From Paracoccus luteus (lineage in GTDB: Bacteria > Pseudomonadota > Alphaproteobacteria > Rhodobacterales > Rhodobacteraceae), in assembly GCF_004522155.1 (NCBI RefSeq), contig NZ_SDEA01000001.1, forward strand, positions 248,001 through 312,000: 64,000 nt of DNA, in the 5' to 3' direction. A program made the position numbers and the translations under genes. The notes below the pieces were generated by a model. It saw only the letters and a list, made by a program, of their open reading frames with translations. It ran no database searches and was not told the origin of the DNA. Within the stretch, counting starts at the first letter, position 1. Every line of letters begins with the position of its first letter. Positions 1-9,872 of this stretch are shown here, one piece after another.

Positions 1-92
1 ATCCTGAACGTCGTCCAAAGCCGCATCGAACGCTATTATGGTCGCGGGCATGACCGGGCCGCCGTCGCCGCCGACCTTCCGCAGGAGGCGAA

Positions 93-96
<4 letters not shown>
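1..96 (+). CDS. Amino-acid ABC transporter permease, C-terminal end only (partial at window edge)
   Basis: The first 31 codons are open in frame 1 and end in TGA at 94-96. The visible peptide ends with a basic stretch around RIERYYGRG, which resembles the cytoplasmic tail of HisM/GlnP-type permeases. The stop overlaps the start of the following ATP-binding subunit (ATGA-type overlap), the usual permease-ATPase arrangement in polar amino-acid uptake operons. The identity is an inference from this tail and the neighbour, because the membrane domain lies outside the window. Confidence 0.6.
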
Positions 97-887
<791 letters not shown>

Positions 888-907
888 CCACCGCAGGAGC
901 ACGCAAG

Positions 908-2080
<1,173 letters not shown>

Positions 2081-2321
2081 CCGGCGGGGCGGTCCCTTGA
2101 TCGAAAGCTAAGCAGGTCTGTCGCGGCCACGGCGGCGGCGGGGGACCGGCCCGCCGTCCCGTTGCGGGGCCGACGATGGTTCCGGGCACGGCAGCATGGC
2201 GACGGACGGCATGGATGTTCGCCCCGAACCGCGTTCCGGCGCAGTCGCTGTTCGTTCTGTGATCGGCTCGCCGCCCGCCCGGCTTGCGCGCGTGCGGTCA
2301 AGTCGGCACGATCAAGGGGTC

Positions 2322-4268
2322 ATGTCAGTGACCTGTCTTGAACATTTCGGCCTTCGTCAGGCGCCGTTTGGCCTATCGCCAGACCCGGCCCTGTTTTACG
2401 TCTCGCGCGCCCATCAGCGCGCGCTCGACTGGATCGAGGATGGGATCGCCGCCCGCGCGCCCGTCCTTGCGCTGACCGGCGCGGCGGGGACAGGCAAGAC
2501 GACCCTGCTGCGGCTTTTGCTGGACAGGCACGCGGGCGACTGGACCGCGGGGCTTGTCACGGCCGCGCATGGCGGGTCGGGCGACATCCTGTCGCAGGCG
2601 CGTCAGGCCCTGCGCCTGCCCGATCAGGGCGACGGCCCCGGCGTGGCCCCCGGCCGGCCCGGCGGGCCTGCCCCTGTGACGCCGTCAACCGGCCGCGTCG
2701 TCGTGCTGATGGTGGATGACGCGCAGGCGCTTGACGCAGAAAACCTGTCCGCGCTGGCCGCGCTGGCCGCCGAGCGCGCCGGGGGCGGTGCGTCGACGCT
2801 GCTGCTGGCGGGCGGGCCGGAACTGCGCGCCCTGCTGGACGCGCCCGGATTGCGCAGCCTCGGCATCGCCCACGCCGTCCTGGCCCCGCTTGGCGCGGGC
2901 GATACGGCAGGCTATGTCGGGCACCGGCTGGCGCGGTCGGGGGCGCGCGCGCCGATCTTTGACGCGGATGCGATGCAGGTGCTGCATTCGCTTGCCGAGG
3001 GCGTGCCGCTTGTCATCAACGTCATGGCCGGTCATTGCCTGACAGCCGCCGCAGCGGCAGGGGTGTCGCGGCTTGACGGCGACTGGGTCGGCGCCACGCT
3101 GCACCACGCCGGCGACGAACTGCGCCGGTTTGCCGACACGGTGGCACAAGGGCGGCCCCGACCGGCGGATGGTCCCGCCACCGGCACACCCGAATCCGCC
3201 CCGCCGCAGCATCTGACGACGGCACGTGCCGCCGGCCGTGCCGCCCAGCCGGTCCTTGCCGGGACCGATCCGGCCCTTGCGCCAGCCGCCCCGCAGGCCG
3301 CGCCCGCGGTGGCAGAACCGCACGGGGAACCGCAGGCATGGGATGGCCCGAGTGACGGCGACCCGCCCGTTGCGGTGGTTGACCCCCGGCGCGCCGATCC
3401 CGGCCCCTATGCCGCGCCGCCTGTCATCGTCGGGCCGGATCAGGCCCCCTATCCTGTGGTCGATCCCGTGCCGCTTTCCCGGCGCAGGCCCGGGCTGCAT
3501 CTGCTGGCAGTGGCGGCGGTCCTGGCCCTGGCCGGTGGCGCGGCCTGGGTCTGGTATGAACCGCCCACCCCCGACGATACCGGCGTCCCGTCGCCTTCGA
3601 CCGGCACTGCCGAGCAGGCATCCTCGCAGCCCGCCCCCTCGCCGGTCGCACCCCAACCTTTGGGGTCGGTCCCCCCGCCCGTCGCCATCACGCCCGAGCC
3701 GACGGTCGCGGCCCTGATGCAGCGCGCGCTGGAGGTCGAGACCTATGATCCCGCGCAGGCCGCCCTGGCCTATGCCCGCGCGGCGATCCGGGGCGACGGC
3801 CGTGCGGCGTATTACCTGGGACAGTTGCATGAAACCGGCACGGGTGTCGCGCCAAGCCCCGGCCTTGCCCGGCTGTGGTATGCGGCGGCCGCCGATTTGC
3901 CTGCGGCGCAGCGACGGCTGCAGGCGCTGTCCGCCGCCGATGCGCCGCCCGGCACCCCGGCCCAGCCCGTCCCGATCTTTCAGGCCCGGCCCAGCAACGG
4001 CGTCAGCGAGATGATCTGGCAGGTGCCCGCGGGCGTCACGCCCGTCCGCTTTCGGGTCGAAACGGTGGGTCCATCGGACGAACCGATGCCCGGCCGGGAA
4101 ACCGAGGTGCCGGGGTTGATCGTGCCGACCCCGGTCATCGCATGGCGCGTGGTGGCGATCGGCGCGGACGGCACCGAAAGCGCGCCCTCTGCGACGGTGC
4201 GCATGATCCCCGAGGTGGTGCCACCGCTTGAGCGGACACTCAGATGGCTGCGGATCGAGCCGCGATGA
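2322..4268 (+). CDS. ExeA/GspA-like AAA ATPase with membrane anchor, Sel1-like repeat and C-terminal beta domain
   Basis: The protein has 648 residues. The N-terminus (LEHFGLRQAPFGLSPDPALFYVS) is the classical start of ExeA/GspA ATPases. Walker A GAAGTGKT is at 53-60 and a Walker B-like LMVDDAQ at 129-135. A long Pro/Ala-rich linker (about 275-388) leads to one transmembrane helix at 390-412. The C-terminal part is therefore probably periplasmic. It carries a Sel1/TPR-like unit (about 478-535) and a domain resembling a fibronectin-III or Ig fold (about 550-632). The open frame extends back to 2196, but 2322 gives the family N-terminus. ExeA proteins usually carry a peptidoglycan-binding domain after the membrane helix, which is not seen here. 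No type II secretion genes are nearby. The role is unknown, possibly envelope assembly. Confidence 0.8.
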   Translation: MSVTCLEHFGLRQAPFGLSPDPALFYVSRAHQRALDWIEDGIAARAPVLALTGAAGTGKTTLLRLLLDRHAGDWTAGLVTAAHGGSGDILSQARQALRLPDQGDGPGVAPGRPGGPAPVTPSTGRVVVLMVDDAQALDAENLSALAALAAERAGGGASTLLLAGGPELRALLDAPGLRSLGIAHAVLAPLGAGDTAGYVGHRLARSGARAPIFDADAMQVLHSLAEGVPLVINVMAGHCLTAAAAAGVSRLDGDWVGATLHHAGDELRRFADTVAQGRPRPADGPATGTPESAPPQHLTTARAAGRAAQPVLAGTDPALAPAAPQAAPAVAEPHGEPQAWDGPSDGDPPVAVVDPRRADPGPYAAPPVIVGPDQAPYPVVDPVPLSRRRPGLHLLAVAAVLALAGGAAWVWYEPPTPDDTGVPSPSTGTAEQASSQPAPSPVAPQPLGSVPPPVAITPEPTVAALMQRALEVETYDPAQAALAYARAAIRGDGRAAYYLGQLHETGTGVAPSPGLARLWYAAAADLPAAQRRLQALSAADAPPGTPAQPVPIFQARPSNGVSEMIWQVPAGVTPVRFRVETVGPSDEPMPGRETEVPGLIVPTPVIAWRVVAIGADGTESAPSATVRMIPEVVPPLERTLRWLRIEPR

Positions 4269-4332
4269 ACGGACGCGGGCAGGGGAAAGTCCAGCCCTGA
4301 CCGCAAGGGACTGCCGAGGCATGGCCGATGGG

Positions 4333-4612
4333 CCGGGCGGGAACCCCCGCCGGCCCGGTCCCTGCAGTCAGTCGCGGCGTGCGCGGACGGCCGGTGGTTG
4401 CCGCAAAAGGGAACGGGACGAGCGGGAACCCCGGCGGGCCCGGTCCCGGCGGTCGCGGCGTGCGGGGGCTGCGAGTGGTTGCCGCAAAAGGGAACTGGAC
4501 GAGCGGGAACCCCGGCGGGCCCGGTCCCGGCGGTCAGTCGCGGCCTGCGCGGACGGCCGGTGGTTGCCGCAGCACGGGAGCTGGACGGGCCGGAACCCGG
4601 CCGGTCAAACCC
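4333..4612. repeat. Imperfect ~85-bp tandem repeat (about 3.3 copies) in a gene-free stretch
   Basis: The gene-free stretch 4269-4679 contains a tandem repeat. The word GGGAAC followed by a C/G-rich GGCGGGCCCGGTCCC-like segment recurs at about 4340, 4425, 4506 and (decayed) 4592, giving spacings of 85, 81 and 86 bp. Each unit also contains a CGGACGGCCGGTGGTTGCCGCA-like segment (degenerate between copies) and, in two copies, GCAAAAGGGAA. Several overlapping frames are open through it on both strands, only because GC-rich repeats lack stops. The repeat sits between two convergent genes. I see no protein, RNA gene or mobile-element end here. Confidence 0.75.
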
Positions 4613-4679
4613 CGGCAATCCGGCCCGGCCCGCGCGGGGCCGCCCCGTCAGGGTCGGGACCAACCGTGCGGGCCGTCGA

Positions 4680-5747
4680 TCAGCATCCCAGCGTGGCGCA
4701 GATATACTCGCGATAGGCGCGGTTCGCCTCGCTTTCCGCGGCCTCCTCGGGCGCGGGTGCGGGTGCGGGCGTGGCGGTCGGGGCCGCGCATTGCAGTTGA
4801 TAACCCGGCTGAAGCCCCAGGTTGACGCAGCTGCCGATGTCCCAGCCCGGCGGAATGTCCTGCAGATCGACGTTCTTCCACTTGGGGTGGCCGCTTTCCT
4901 GCAGTTGCGGCAGTCGGGTCAGCATCAGGTTGGACAGGTCGGACACCGCCTTGCAGCTTTGCGTCTGATAGCTGTTGCCGCGGGGGTTATAATCATAGGT
5001 CATCAGCAACGCCTTGACGGCGATCCCGGTGACCGCCTCGGGCTGGAACGGATAGGTGTTCGCGGGGATCGTCGCCGGGGCATAGACGCTTTGCAGCGTC
5101 TGGTCCGCGATCGGCACCAGATGGAACTTTTCGCCGTCGATCCCGCCTTCGGCGAAAAGGGCCGTGGGCGCGCCCGCGACATAGAAAAAGGCGTCGATGT
5201 CGCCCGCCTTCAGCGCGGGCAGCGCGTCGGCGGGCGCGATCTGGCGCCGTTCGGCGGGCCGGGCGCCGGTCAGGTCCAGCACCAGCGATGCGGTCAGGAA
5301 GGTGCCGCTGTTCTCGACCCCGATCGCCACGCGCTTGCCCGCCAGATCGGCAAGGCTGTCGATGTCCGACCGGGCCAGAAGATGCACCTCCTCGTCGTAT
5401 AGCGGGAAGGCGATGCGCACGCCATAGATCGCGCGGGCGACGTCGGGATCGTTGGCGGAATAGGTCTTGAGATATTCCAGCACGTCGTTCTGCACGATGC
5501 CGAACTGGGTGTTGCCGCGCGTGCGCACCGCCATGAAGTTTTCCAGCGAGCCTGCGGATTCCACCACGTTCAGCGTCTGGCCGCACTGGCCCATCAACCC
5601 GGCCAGGTCGCGGCCGATCTGGATATAGGTGCCTGTCGCCCCGCCCGTCATCACCGCCTTGCCGAACTCCTGCTGCGCGGCGGCGGGGCCGGTCGCCAAC
5701 GCCAGCATCGCGCCCAGTGCCGCGCCCAGCCATCTGGTCTTGCACAT
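4680..5747 (-). CDS. TAXI-family TRAP-type solute-binding protein, orphan, with C-terminal extension
   Basis: This 355-residue protein has a signal peptide (about residues 1-24, cut after PAAAQ). The mature N-terminus GKAVMTGGATGTYIQIGRDLA is characteristic of TAXI (TRAP-associated extracytoplasmic immunogenic) receptors, followed by typical ...SAGSLENFMAVRTRGNTQFGIVQND features. It should bind a small solute in the periplasm. After the binding fold there is a Pro/Ala linker and a short conserved-looking tail ending YREYICATLGC, with two cysteines. No TRAP membrane subunit (TAXI partner DctQM fusion) lies in the window, so it may serve a permease elsewhere or act as a sensor. ATG 5747 has a strong GGAGGGAAG ribosome site, chosen over an upstream in-frame extension to 5873. 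It follows the coiled-coil gene by 35 bp and is probably co-transcribed with it. Confidence 0.87.
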   Translation of the reverse strand: MCKTRWLGAALGAMLALATGPAAAQQEFGKAVMTGGATGTYIQIGRDLAGLMGQCGQTLNVVESAGSLENFMAVRTRGNTQFGIVQNDVLEYLKTYSANDPDVARAIYGVRIAFPLYDEEVHLLARSDIDSLADLAGKRVAIGVENSGTFLTASLVLDLTGARPAERRQIAPADALPALKAGDIDAFFYVAGAPTALFAEGGIDGEKFHLVPIADQTLQSVYAPATIPANTYPFQPEAVTGIAVKALLMTYDYNPRGNSYQTQSCKAVSDLSNLMLTRLPQLQESGHPKWKNVDLQDIPPGWDIGSCVNLGLQPGYQLQCAAPTATPAPAPAPEEAAESEANRAYREYICATLGC

Positions 5748-5782
5748 CTCGTCTTCCCTCCGTTTTCCGCTGTGGGGCGTGA

Positions 5783-7867
5783 TCAGTTGCAGGCGCCAAG
5801 TTCGGCGACCAGGGTCAGCAGGGTCTGCCGGTTGATCTGGCCATAGGCGGCCCTGAGCGCGTCCGGCGCGCATTCCCCCAGCGACAGGCGGCGCTGCAAC
5901 TCGGCGCGCTGCGGGCCGGTGCCAAGCGCCGGCGCCCGCGCCAGGGCGGCCGCGATCTGTTCGGCCGTCCAGCGCGGGGGCTGGGGTGCCGACGGGGCCG
6001 CGGCTGTCTGCGCGGCGGCGGGCGTTTCCGCCGGAGGCTGGGGCGGCGCGGCCTGCGCGGCGGGGGCGGTTGCGGGCGGTTGGGGCGGCACCGTCCGCGC
6101 GGCGGTCCCCGCGGTTTCCCCTGCGGGCGCTGCCGCCACGGTTTCCCCTGCGGCCGCTGTGGCCACGGTTTCCCCGGCGGGGGCGGGCTGGGCCTGCTGC
6201 TCCTGGCGCGCGGCGGTCAGCCGGGCGACCTCCTCTTCCAGCGCGCGGCGCGATGCCGTCATCCGTTCAACCTGCGCCGCGGTTTCGGCCAGCGCCGCCT
6301 CGGCCGTGGCGCGGCGTTCCTCGGCGGCGGCAACGGCCTGTTCGGCGTCATCCCGGCGGCGCTCGGCCGCAAGGGCAGCCGCCGTCGCGGCGGTCTGCCG
6401 GGTCGTCGCCTCGTCCAGCCCCTGGCGCAGTTCCGCCGCCTGCTGCTGCGTCTCGGCCAGCGCCGCTTCGGCTTCCGTGCGGCGGGTGTCCAGCGCGGTG
6501 ATTTCGCTTTCCGCGCCCGTGCGCTGCGCGGCAAAATCGGCGGCCTGCTGCTGCGTCTGGGCGAGCGCCGCCTCCGCTTCCGTGCGGCGGGTGTCCAGCG
6601 CAGTGATTGCGTCCTCGGCCGCTTTGCGCTGCGCGGCAAAATCGGCGGCCTGCTGCTGCGTCTGGGCGAGCGCCGCCTCGGCTTCCGTGCGGCGGGTGTC
6701 CAGCGCGGCGATCGCGTCCTCGGCCCCTTTGCGCTGCGCGGCAAAATCGGCGGCTTGCTGCTGCGTCTCGGCCAGCGCGGCTTCCGCTTCGCGCCGGCGG
6801 GTGTCCAGCGCCGTGATCGCGCCCTCGGCCGCTTTGCGCTGCGCGGCAAGCTCGTCCGCCTGCTGCTGCGCTTGGGCCAGCGCGGCCCCCGCTTCCGTTC
6901 GACGCGTGTTCAGCGCGGCGATATCGCTCTCGGCCGCCGTGCGCTGCGCGGCAAGGTCAGCGGCCTGCTGCTGCATGTCGTCGAGCGACTGGCGCAAGGC
7001 GGCGAGCTGTTGTTGCAGTTCCGCGCGCTGCTGCCCCATGTCGGCCAGCCGGGTTTCGGCGTCGGCCGTCTGCTGCTGCAATCCGGCAAGGCGCGCCTGG
7101 GCGTCGGCCAGCGCGGCCGCGTCCTTGCCTTCGCGCGCACCGGCCTCGCGCAGCGTTGCCAATTCCTGCCGCACCGCGTTCAGTTGCGCGGCCAGATCGG
7201 CGCGCGCCCCCTCGGCCGTCTGCCGGGCGGCATCGGCCTGCGTCAGGCGCGAACGCAGATTGGCCAAATCCTTTTCGGCGCCAGCCCGCGCATCGGCGTC
7301 GGCCCCCGCCTGCGCGGCCAGTTCCCCGGCCTGCGCCAGCTCGGCCTCGCGCGCGGCCAAGGACGCCTCGACCGCCGTCAGCCGCTGTCCGGCCGCCGCT
7401 GCGCCCTCGCGCGCGGCTTGCAGCTGCGAGGCGAGTTCCGCGGCCTTGCCCTGGGCCGCCTGCAACGCCTCGGCGCTGGCCGCCCGGGTTGTCGCGGCCT
7501 GCCGGGCGGCCTGCAGTTCCCGGGTGCGCTCGTCCAGTGCGCGTTCGGCGGCGGCAGCCCGTTCCTCGGCCGCGCGGGCACCTGCCTGCGCCGTTTCCAG
7601 CTGCCGGGCCAGTTCGGTCGGCTGCGCGGCGGGCGCGTCGGGTTCGGAGGCCGCGGCGTCCCGGACAGCCCCCTCGGCCAGTTCGTCGCGCATGGCTTCG
7701 ATCTGCCGGCGCAGGTCGGCGGCCTCATCCTCCATCAGGACGATGATTTCACGCAGCGCGCTGGCCTTTTCCTGCGTCGGCAATTCGCCCGACGCGCCGC
7801 CGACCTGCGCAGAGGCCACGCCGGCCATGACGGCCCAGACTGCACTTGCGGCAAGAAGCTTGTTCAC
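5783..7867 (-). CDS. Secreted alanine-rich coiled-coil protein with five 35-residue tandem repeats
   Basis: This 694-residue protein has a signal peptide (residues 1-20, ending GVASA) and a GTG start preceded by GGGGTGGG. Almost the whole body is predicted long coiled coil rich in A, E, Q and R. In the middle are five tandem repeats of 35 residues (exactly five heptads), each like AAQRKAAEDAITALDTRR-plus-EAEAALAQTQQQAADF, encoded at about 6430-6960. A Pro/Ala-rich linker follows, then a C-terminal globular segment starting PRWTAEQIAAALARAP with two cysteines (one in the ECAP motif, one at the penultimate residue). No enzymatic motif is seen. A periplasmic spacer or scaffold role is an inference. 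It heads an apparent two-gene operon with the TAXI protein. Confidence 0.85.
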   Translation of the reverse strand: MNKLLAASAVWAVMAGVASAQVGGASGELPTQEKASALREIIVLMEDEAADLRRQIEAMRDELAEGAVRDAAASEPDAPAAQPTELARQLETAQAGARAAEERAAAAERALDERTRELQAARQAATTRAASAEALQAAQGKAAELASQLQAAREGAAAAGQRLTAVEASLAAREAELAQAGELAAQAGADADARAGAEKDLANLRSRLTQADAARQTAEGARADLAAQLNAVRQELATLREAGAREGKDAAALADAQARLAGLQQQTADAETRLADMGQQRAELQQQLAALRQSLDDMQQQAADLAAQRTAAESDIAALNTRRTEAGAALAQAQQQADELAAQRKAAEGAITALDTRRREAEAALAETQQQAADFAAQRKGAEDAIAALDTRRTEAEAALAQTQQQAADFAAQRKAAEDAITALDTRRTEAEAALAQTQQQAADFAAQRTGAESEITALDTRRTEAEAALAETQQQAAELRQGLDEATTRQTAATAAALAAERRRDDAEQAVAAAEERRATAEAALAETAAQVERMTASRRALEEEVARLTAARQEQQAQPAPAGETVATAAAGETVAAAPAGETAGTAARTVPPQPPATAPAAQAAPPQPPAETPAAAQTAAAPSAPQPPRWTAEQIAAALARAPALGTGPQRAELQRRLSLGECAPDALRAAYGQINRQTLLTLVAELGACN

Positions 7868-8127
7868 ATCCCACCCCGTTTGCCATCATCAAGCGCGACC
7901 GCGGACGGACCTGTCAAGCGCGGCCGTCGCGCCGTCAAAGAATGTCAATGCCGCACGCAGGGGTTCATGCCGTTCGATGCAACCTTGACGTGTGCGGCTG
8001 CGGCCGCCGACGATTTCGGAACGGAAGGCTCACCAACATTGTTAGTATCGCCCCCGCGGAACGCCCGCCGCCGCGCGGTGTTTCCCATCGTCGGCGTCTG
8101 ATGCCGACCAACCGGAGAGGGAATGTC

Positions 8128-8724
8128 ATGCAGAGTTTTGCGCGCGGTCTTGCGATTGCGGGACTGGTCACGACCTTCGGCGGCGGCGCCTTTGCCCAGG
8201 CGGCCGATCCGGCAACGACGACCTGCGCCGAGTTCGCGGCGATGACCGCGGATCAGCAGATGGCCGCGATGACCGCGATGCGCGCGGCCGGGTCGGGCGG
8301 CGGCACTGACGCGGCCGCGACCGGCGGCGCGGCCACCGGCGATGCCGCGTCGGCGGCGTCGGGCAGCAGCGGAACGATGGCCAGCAGCGATGCCGGCAGC
8401 GCCGCGCCGGCTGGAGCGCCGGCTGGAGGCACGATGGCCAGCAGCGACGCGGGCAGCGCAGCGACGGGCAGCGGTTCCGGCGATTCGGGCACCACGGGCG
8501 GCGGCATGGGTTCCGACGCCGCGGCGGGCGGCGCAAGCGGCGCGACCGGCAGCGGCAGCATGGCGCCCTCGGGCGACAGCAGCGGCGCGGCCGGAGGCAC
8601 CGGGATGGCGGGGTCATCCGCGTCGGGCGACGGCACCTCCGCCGATCCGCAGATCGCGGCCTTGCTGGCCGCCTGCCAAGGCAACGACTCGGCGCACGTG
8701 ATGGACAAGATGTCGTCGATGTAA
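8128..8724 (+). CDS. Secreted HdeA-like protein split by a Gly/Ser/Ala low-complexity insert
   Basis: This 198-residue protein has a signal peptide (1-23, ending GGGAFAQ). The segment just after it (TTCAEFAAMTADQQMAAMTAM, about 31-51) and the last 27 residues (DPQIAALLAACQGND...) look like the two halves of an HdeA/HdeB-type periplasmic acid-stress protein, with one cysteine in each half (Cys33 and Cys183) that could form the family disulfide. Between them lie about 110 residues of G/S/A/T with an internal repeat of TMASSDAGSAA. HdeA proteins are normally about 100 residues, so the insert is unusual. ATG 8128 has GGAGAGGGA 7-15 bases upstream. The open frame reaches back to 7846, but the signal peptide begins at 8128. 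The HdeA assignment is tentative. Confidence 0.7.
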   Translation: MQSFARGLAIAGLVTTFGGGAFAQAADPATTTCAEFAAMTADQQMAAMTAMRAAGSGGGTDAAATGGAATGDAASAASGSSGTMASSDAGSAAPAGAPAGGTMASSDAGSAATGSGSGDSGTTGGGMGSDAAAGGASGATGSGSMAPSGDSSGAAGGTGMAGSSASGDGTSADPQIAALLAACQGNDSAHVMDKMSSM

Positions 8725-8735
8725 CACGCGCAGGG

Positions 8736-8766
8736 ATCGCGGCGGATGCTGGTGCCGCCGCGATTT
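8736..8766 (+). terminator. Probable intrinsic terminator after the HdeA-like gene
   Basis: A 10-bp perfect stem (ATCGCGGCGG / CCGCCGCGAT) with a 9-base loop begins 11 bp after the stop codon and ends in TTT. The short U-run makes it moderate. Confidence 0.55.
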
Positions 8767-8958
8767 CGCGGGCTTTGAGGAATCGGCCCGTCCCGGCATT
8801 CGAATGTTGCGGCCCGTCGCCGGTGCGCACTTGGTCGCCGCCTGACGGCGCTGGCGACTGCCCGCGGCCCGCCGGTCGGGAACCTGCCGCCGCTGGAAAG
8901 CGTTCCGGATCGCTTTACGTCGCATCCGGGGGCTGGCTTGCCCGGCCGAAAGGTTCCC

Positions 8959-9750
8959 ATGTCGGAAATGACGCTTTCGCAGGCGTGGCCTGACGTTCTC
9001 ACATCCGCCGAGGCGCAGTTCCTGTCCGATCTTCAGGGCGGACCACAGGCGTTTCGGCCGCGACAGCCGATCATGCGCTGCGAGCAGCCGGTCGAAAGCG
9101 CGCTTTACCTGTGCAGCGGCTTTGCGGGGCGCTATCGCTCGGACAAGACGGGCCGGCGGCAGTTGCTGGCGTTGCAGGTGCCCGGCGACTATATCGATCT
9201 GCCGGGCTTCGTGCTGGGGCATCTGGACCACGATCTGGACGCCCTGGGTCCGGTGGTGGTCCGCGGCACGCCCCATGACCGGCTTCAGATGCTGTACGGC
9301 CAGGCGCCGGAACTGGTCCACAAGCTTTGGCGCATCTCGCTGATCGACGCGTCGATCCATCGCTACTGGATCTTTCGCATCGGACGGCTGGCCGGGCGGG
9401 CGCGCATCGCCAATTTCTTCTGCGAGATGCTGCTGCGGCTTTATGCGCGCGGGCTTTGCGATTTTCATGCGTTCCAGCTGCCGCTGGCGCAGGTCGATCT
9501 GGCCGAGGCCTGCGGGATGACCCCGGTCCACGCCAACCGGATGCTGGCGGAACTGCGCGACGAAGGCATCTGCACCTTTGCCGACGGGTCCGTGCAGATC
9601 GGCAAGCTGCCGAAGCTGTTCCAGATCGGGCAATACAGCTGGAATTATCTGTATCTCGCGCCCGACCTCGATGCCGAGATCCGCGGGCGGGTGATCGGGC
9701 CGGGCCGCCCGGCGGCCGGGGCGCTGTCTGCCGCAACAAGCGCCGCGTGA
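8959..9750 (+). CDS. Crp/Fnr-family transcriptional regulator
   Basis: This 263-residue protein has an N-terminal cyclic-nucleotide-binding-like beta barrel (about 20-125, ESALYLCSGFAGRYRSDKTGRRQLLALQVPGDYIDLPG) and a C-terminal winged helix (about 150-225; recognition region LAEACGMTPVHANRMLAEL). No N-terminal cysteine cluster for an FeS centre is present, so it is not an oxygen-sensing FNR. The short insert and the HxYWxFRIGRLxxRxRIANFFCEM helix are typical of the unassigned alphaproteobacterial group. ATG 8959 is preceded by GAAAGG; an earlier in-frame ATG at 8938 lacks a good site. It is flanked by non-coding DNA on both sides. The target genes and effector are unknown. Confidence 0.9.
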   Translation: MSEMTLSQAWPDVLTSAEAQFLSDLQGGPQAFRPRQPIMRCEQPVESALYLCSGFAGRYRSDKTGRRQLLALQVPGDYIDLPGFVLGHLDHDLDALGPVVVRGTPHDRLQMLYGQAPELVHKLWRISLIDASIHRYWIFRIGRLAGRARIANFFCEMLLRLYARGLCDFHAFQLPLAQVDLAEACGMTPVHANRMLAELRDEGICTFADGSVQIGKLPKLFQIGQYSWNYLYLAPDLDAEIRGRVIGPGRPAAGALSAATSAA

Positions 9751-9872
9751 CCGGCGCGCGGCATCTCTGCTGGGGAGCACATCCGACGGAACCGGCGCGA
9801 CCGGCAGGGTTGTGCTGCAGTGCAGCATTGCCGGGCGTCCGACCTGCCCGATAAACAGGAATGACACGCCCC

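Noticed and set aside
4333-4612. Regular repeats considered as a CRISPR array
   Set aside because: The whole 85-bp unit is repeated, with no unique spacers between short repeats, and no cas genes are near.
4228-4825. Overlapping plus-strand frames across the 85-bp repeats considered as repeat-protein genes
   Set aside because: Repeat periods of 85, 81 and 86 bp are not all multiples of three, so no frame can keep a constant amino-acid repeat; there is no ribosome site either.
5919-7988. 689-residue plus-strand open frame opposite the coiled-coil gene
   Set aside because: It is a serine/alanine/arginine-only shadow created by repeat codons on the other strand, with no ribosome site or domain.
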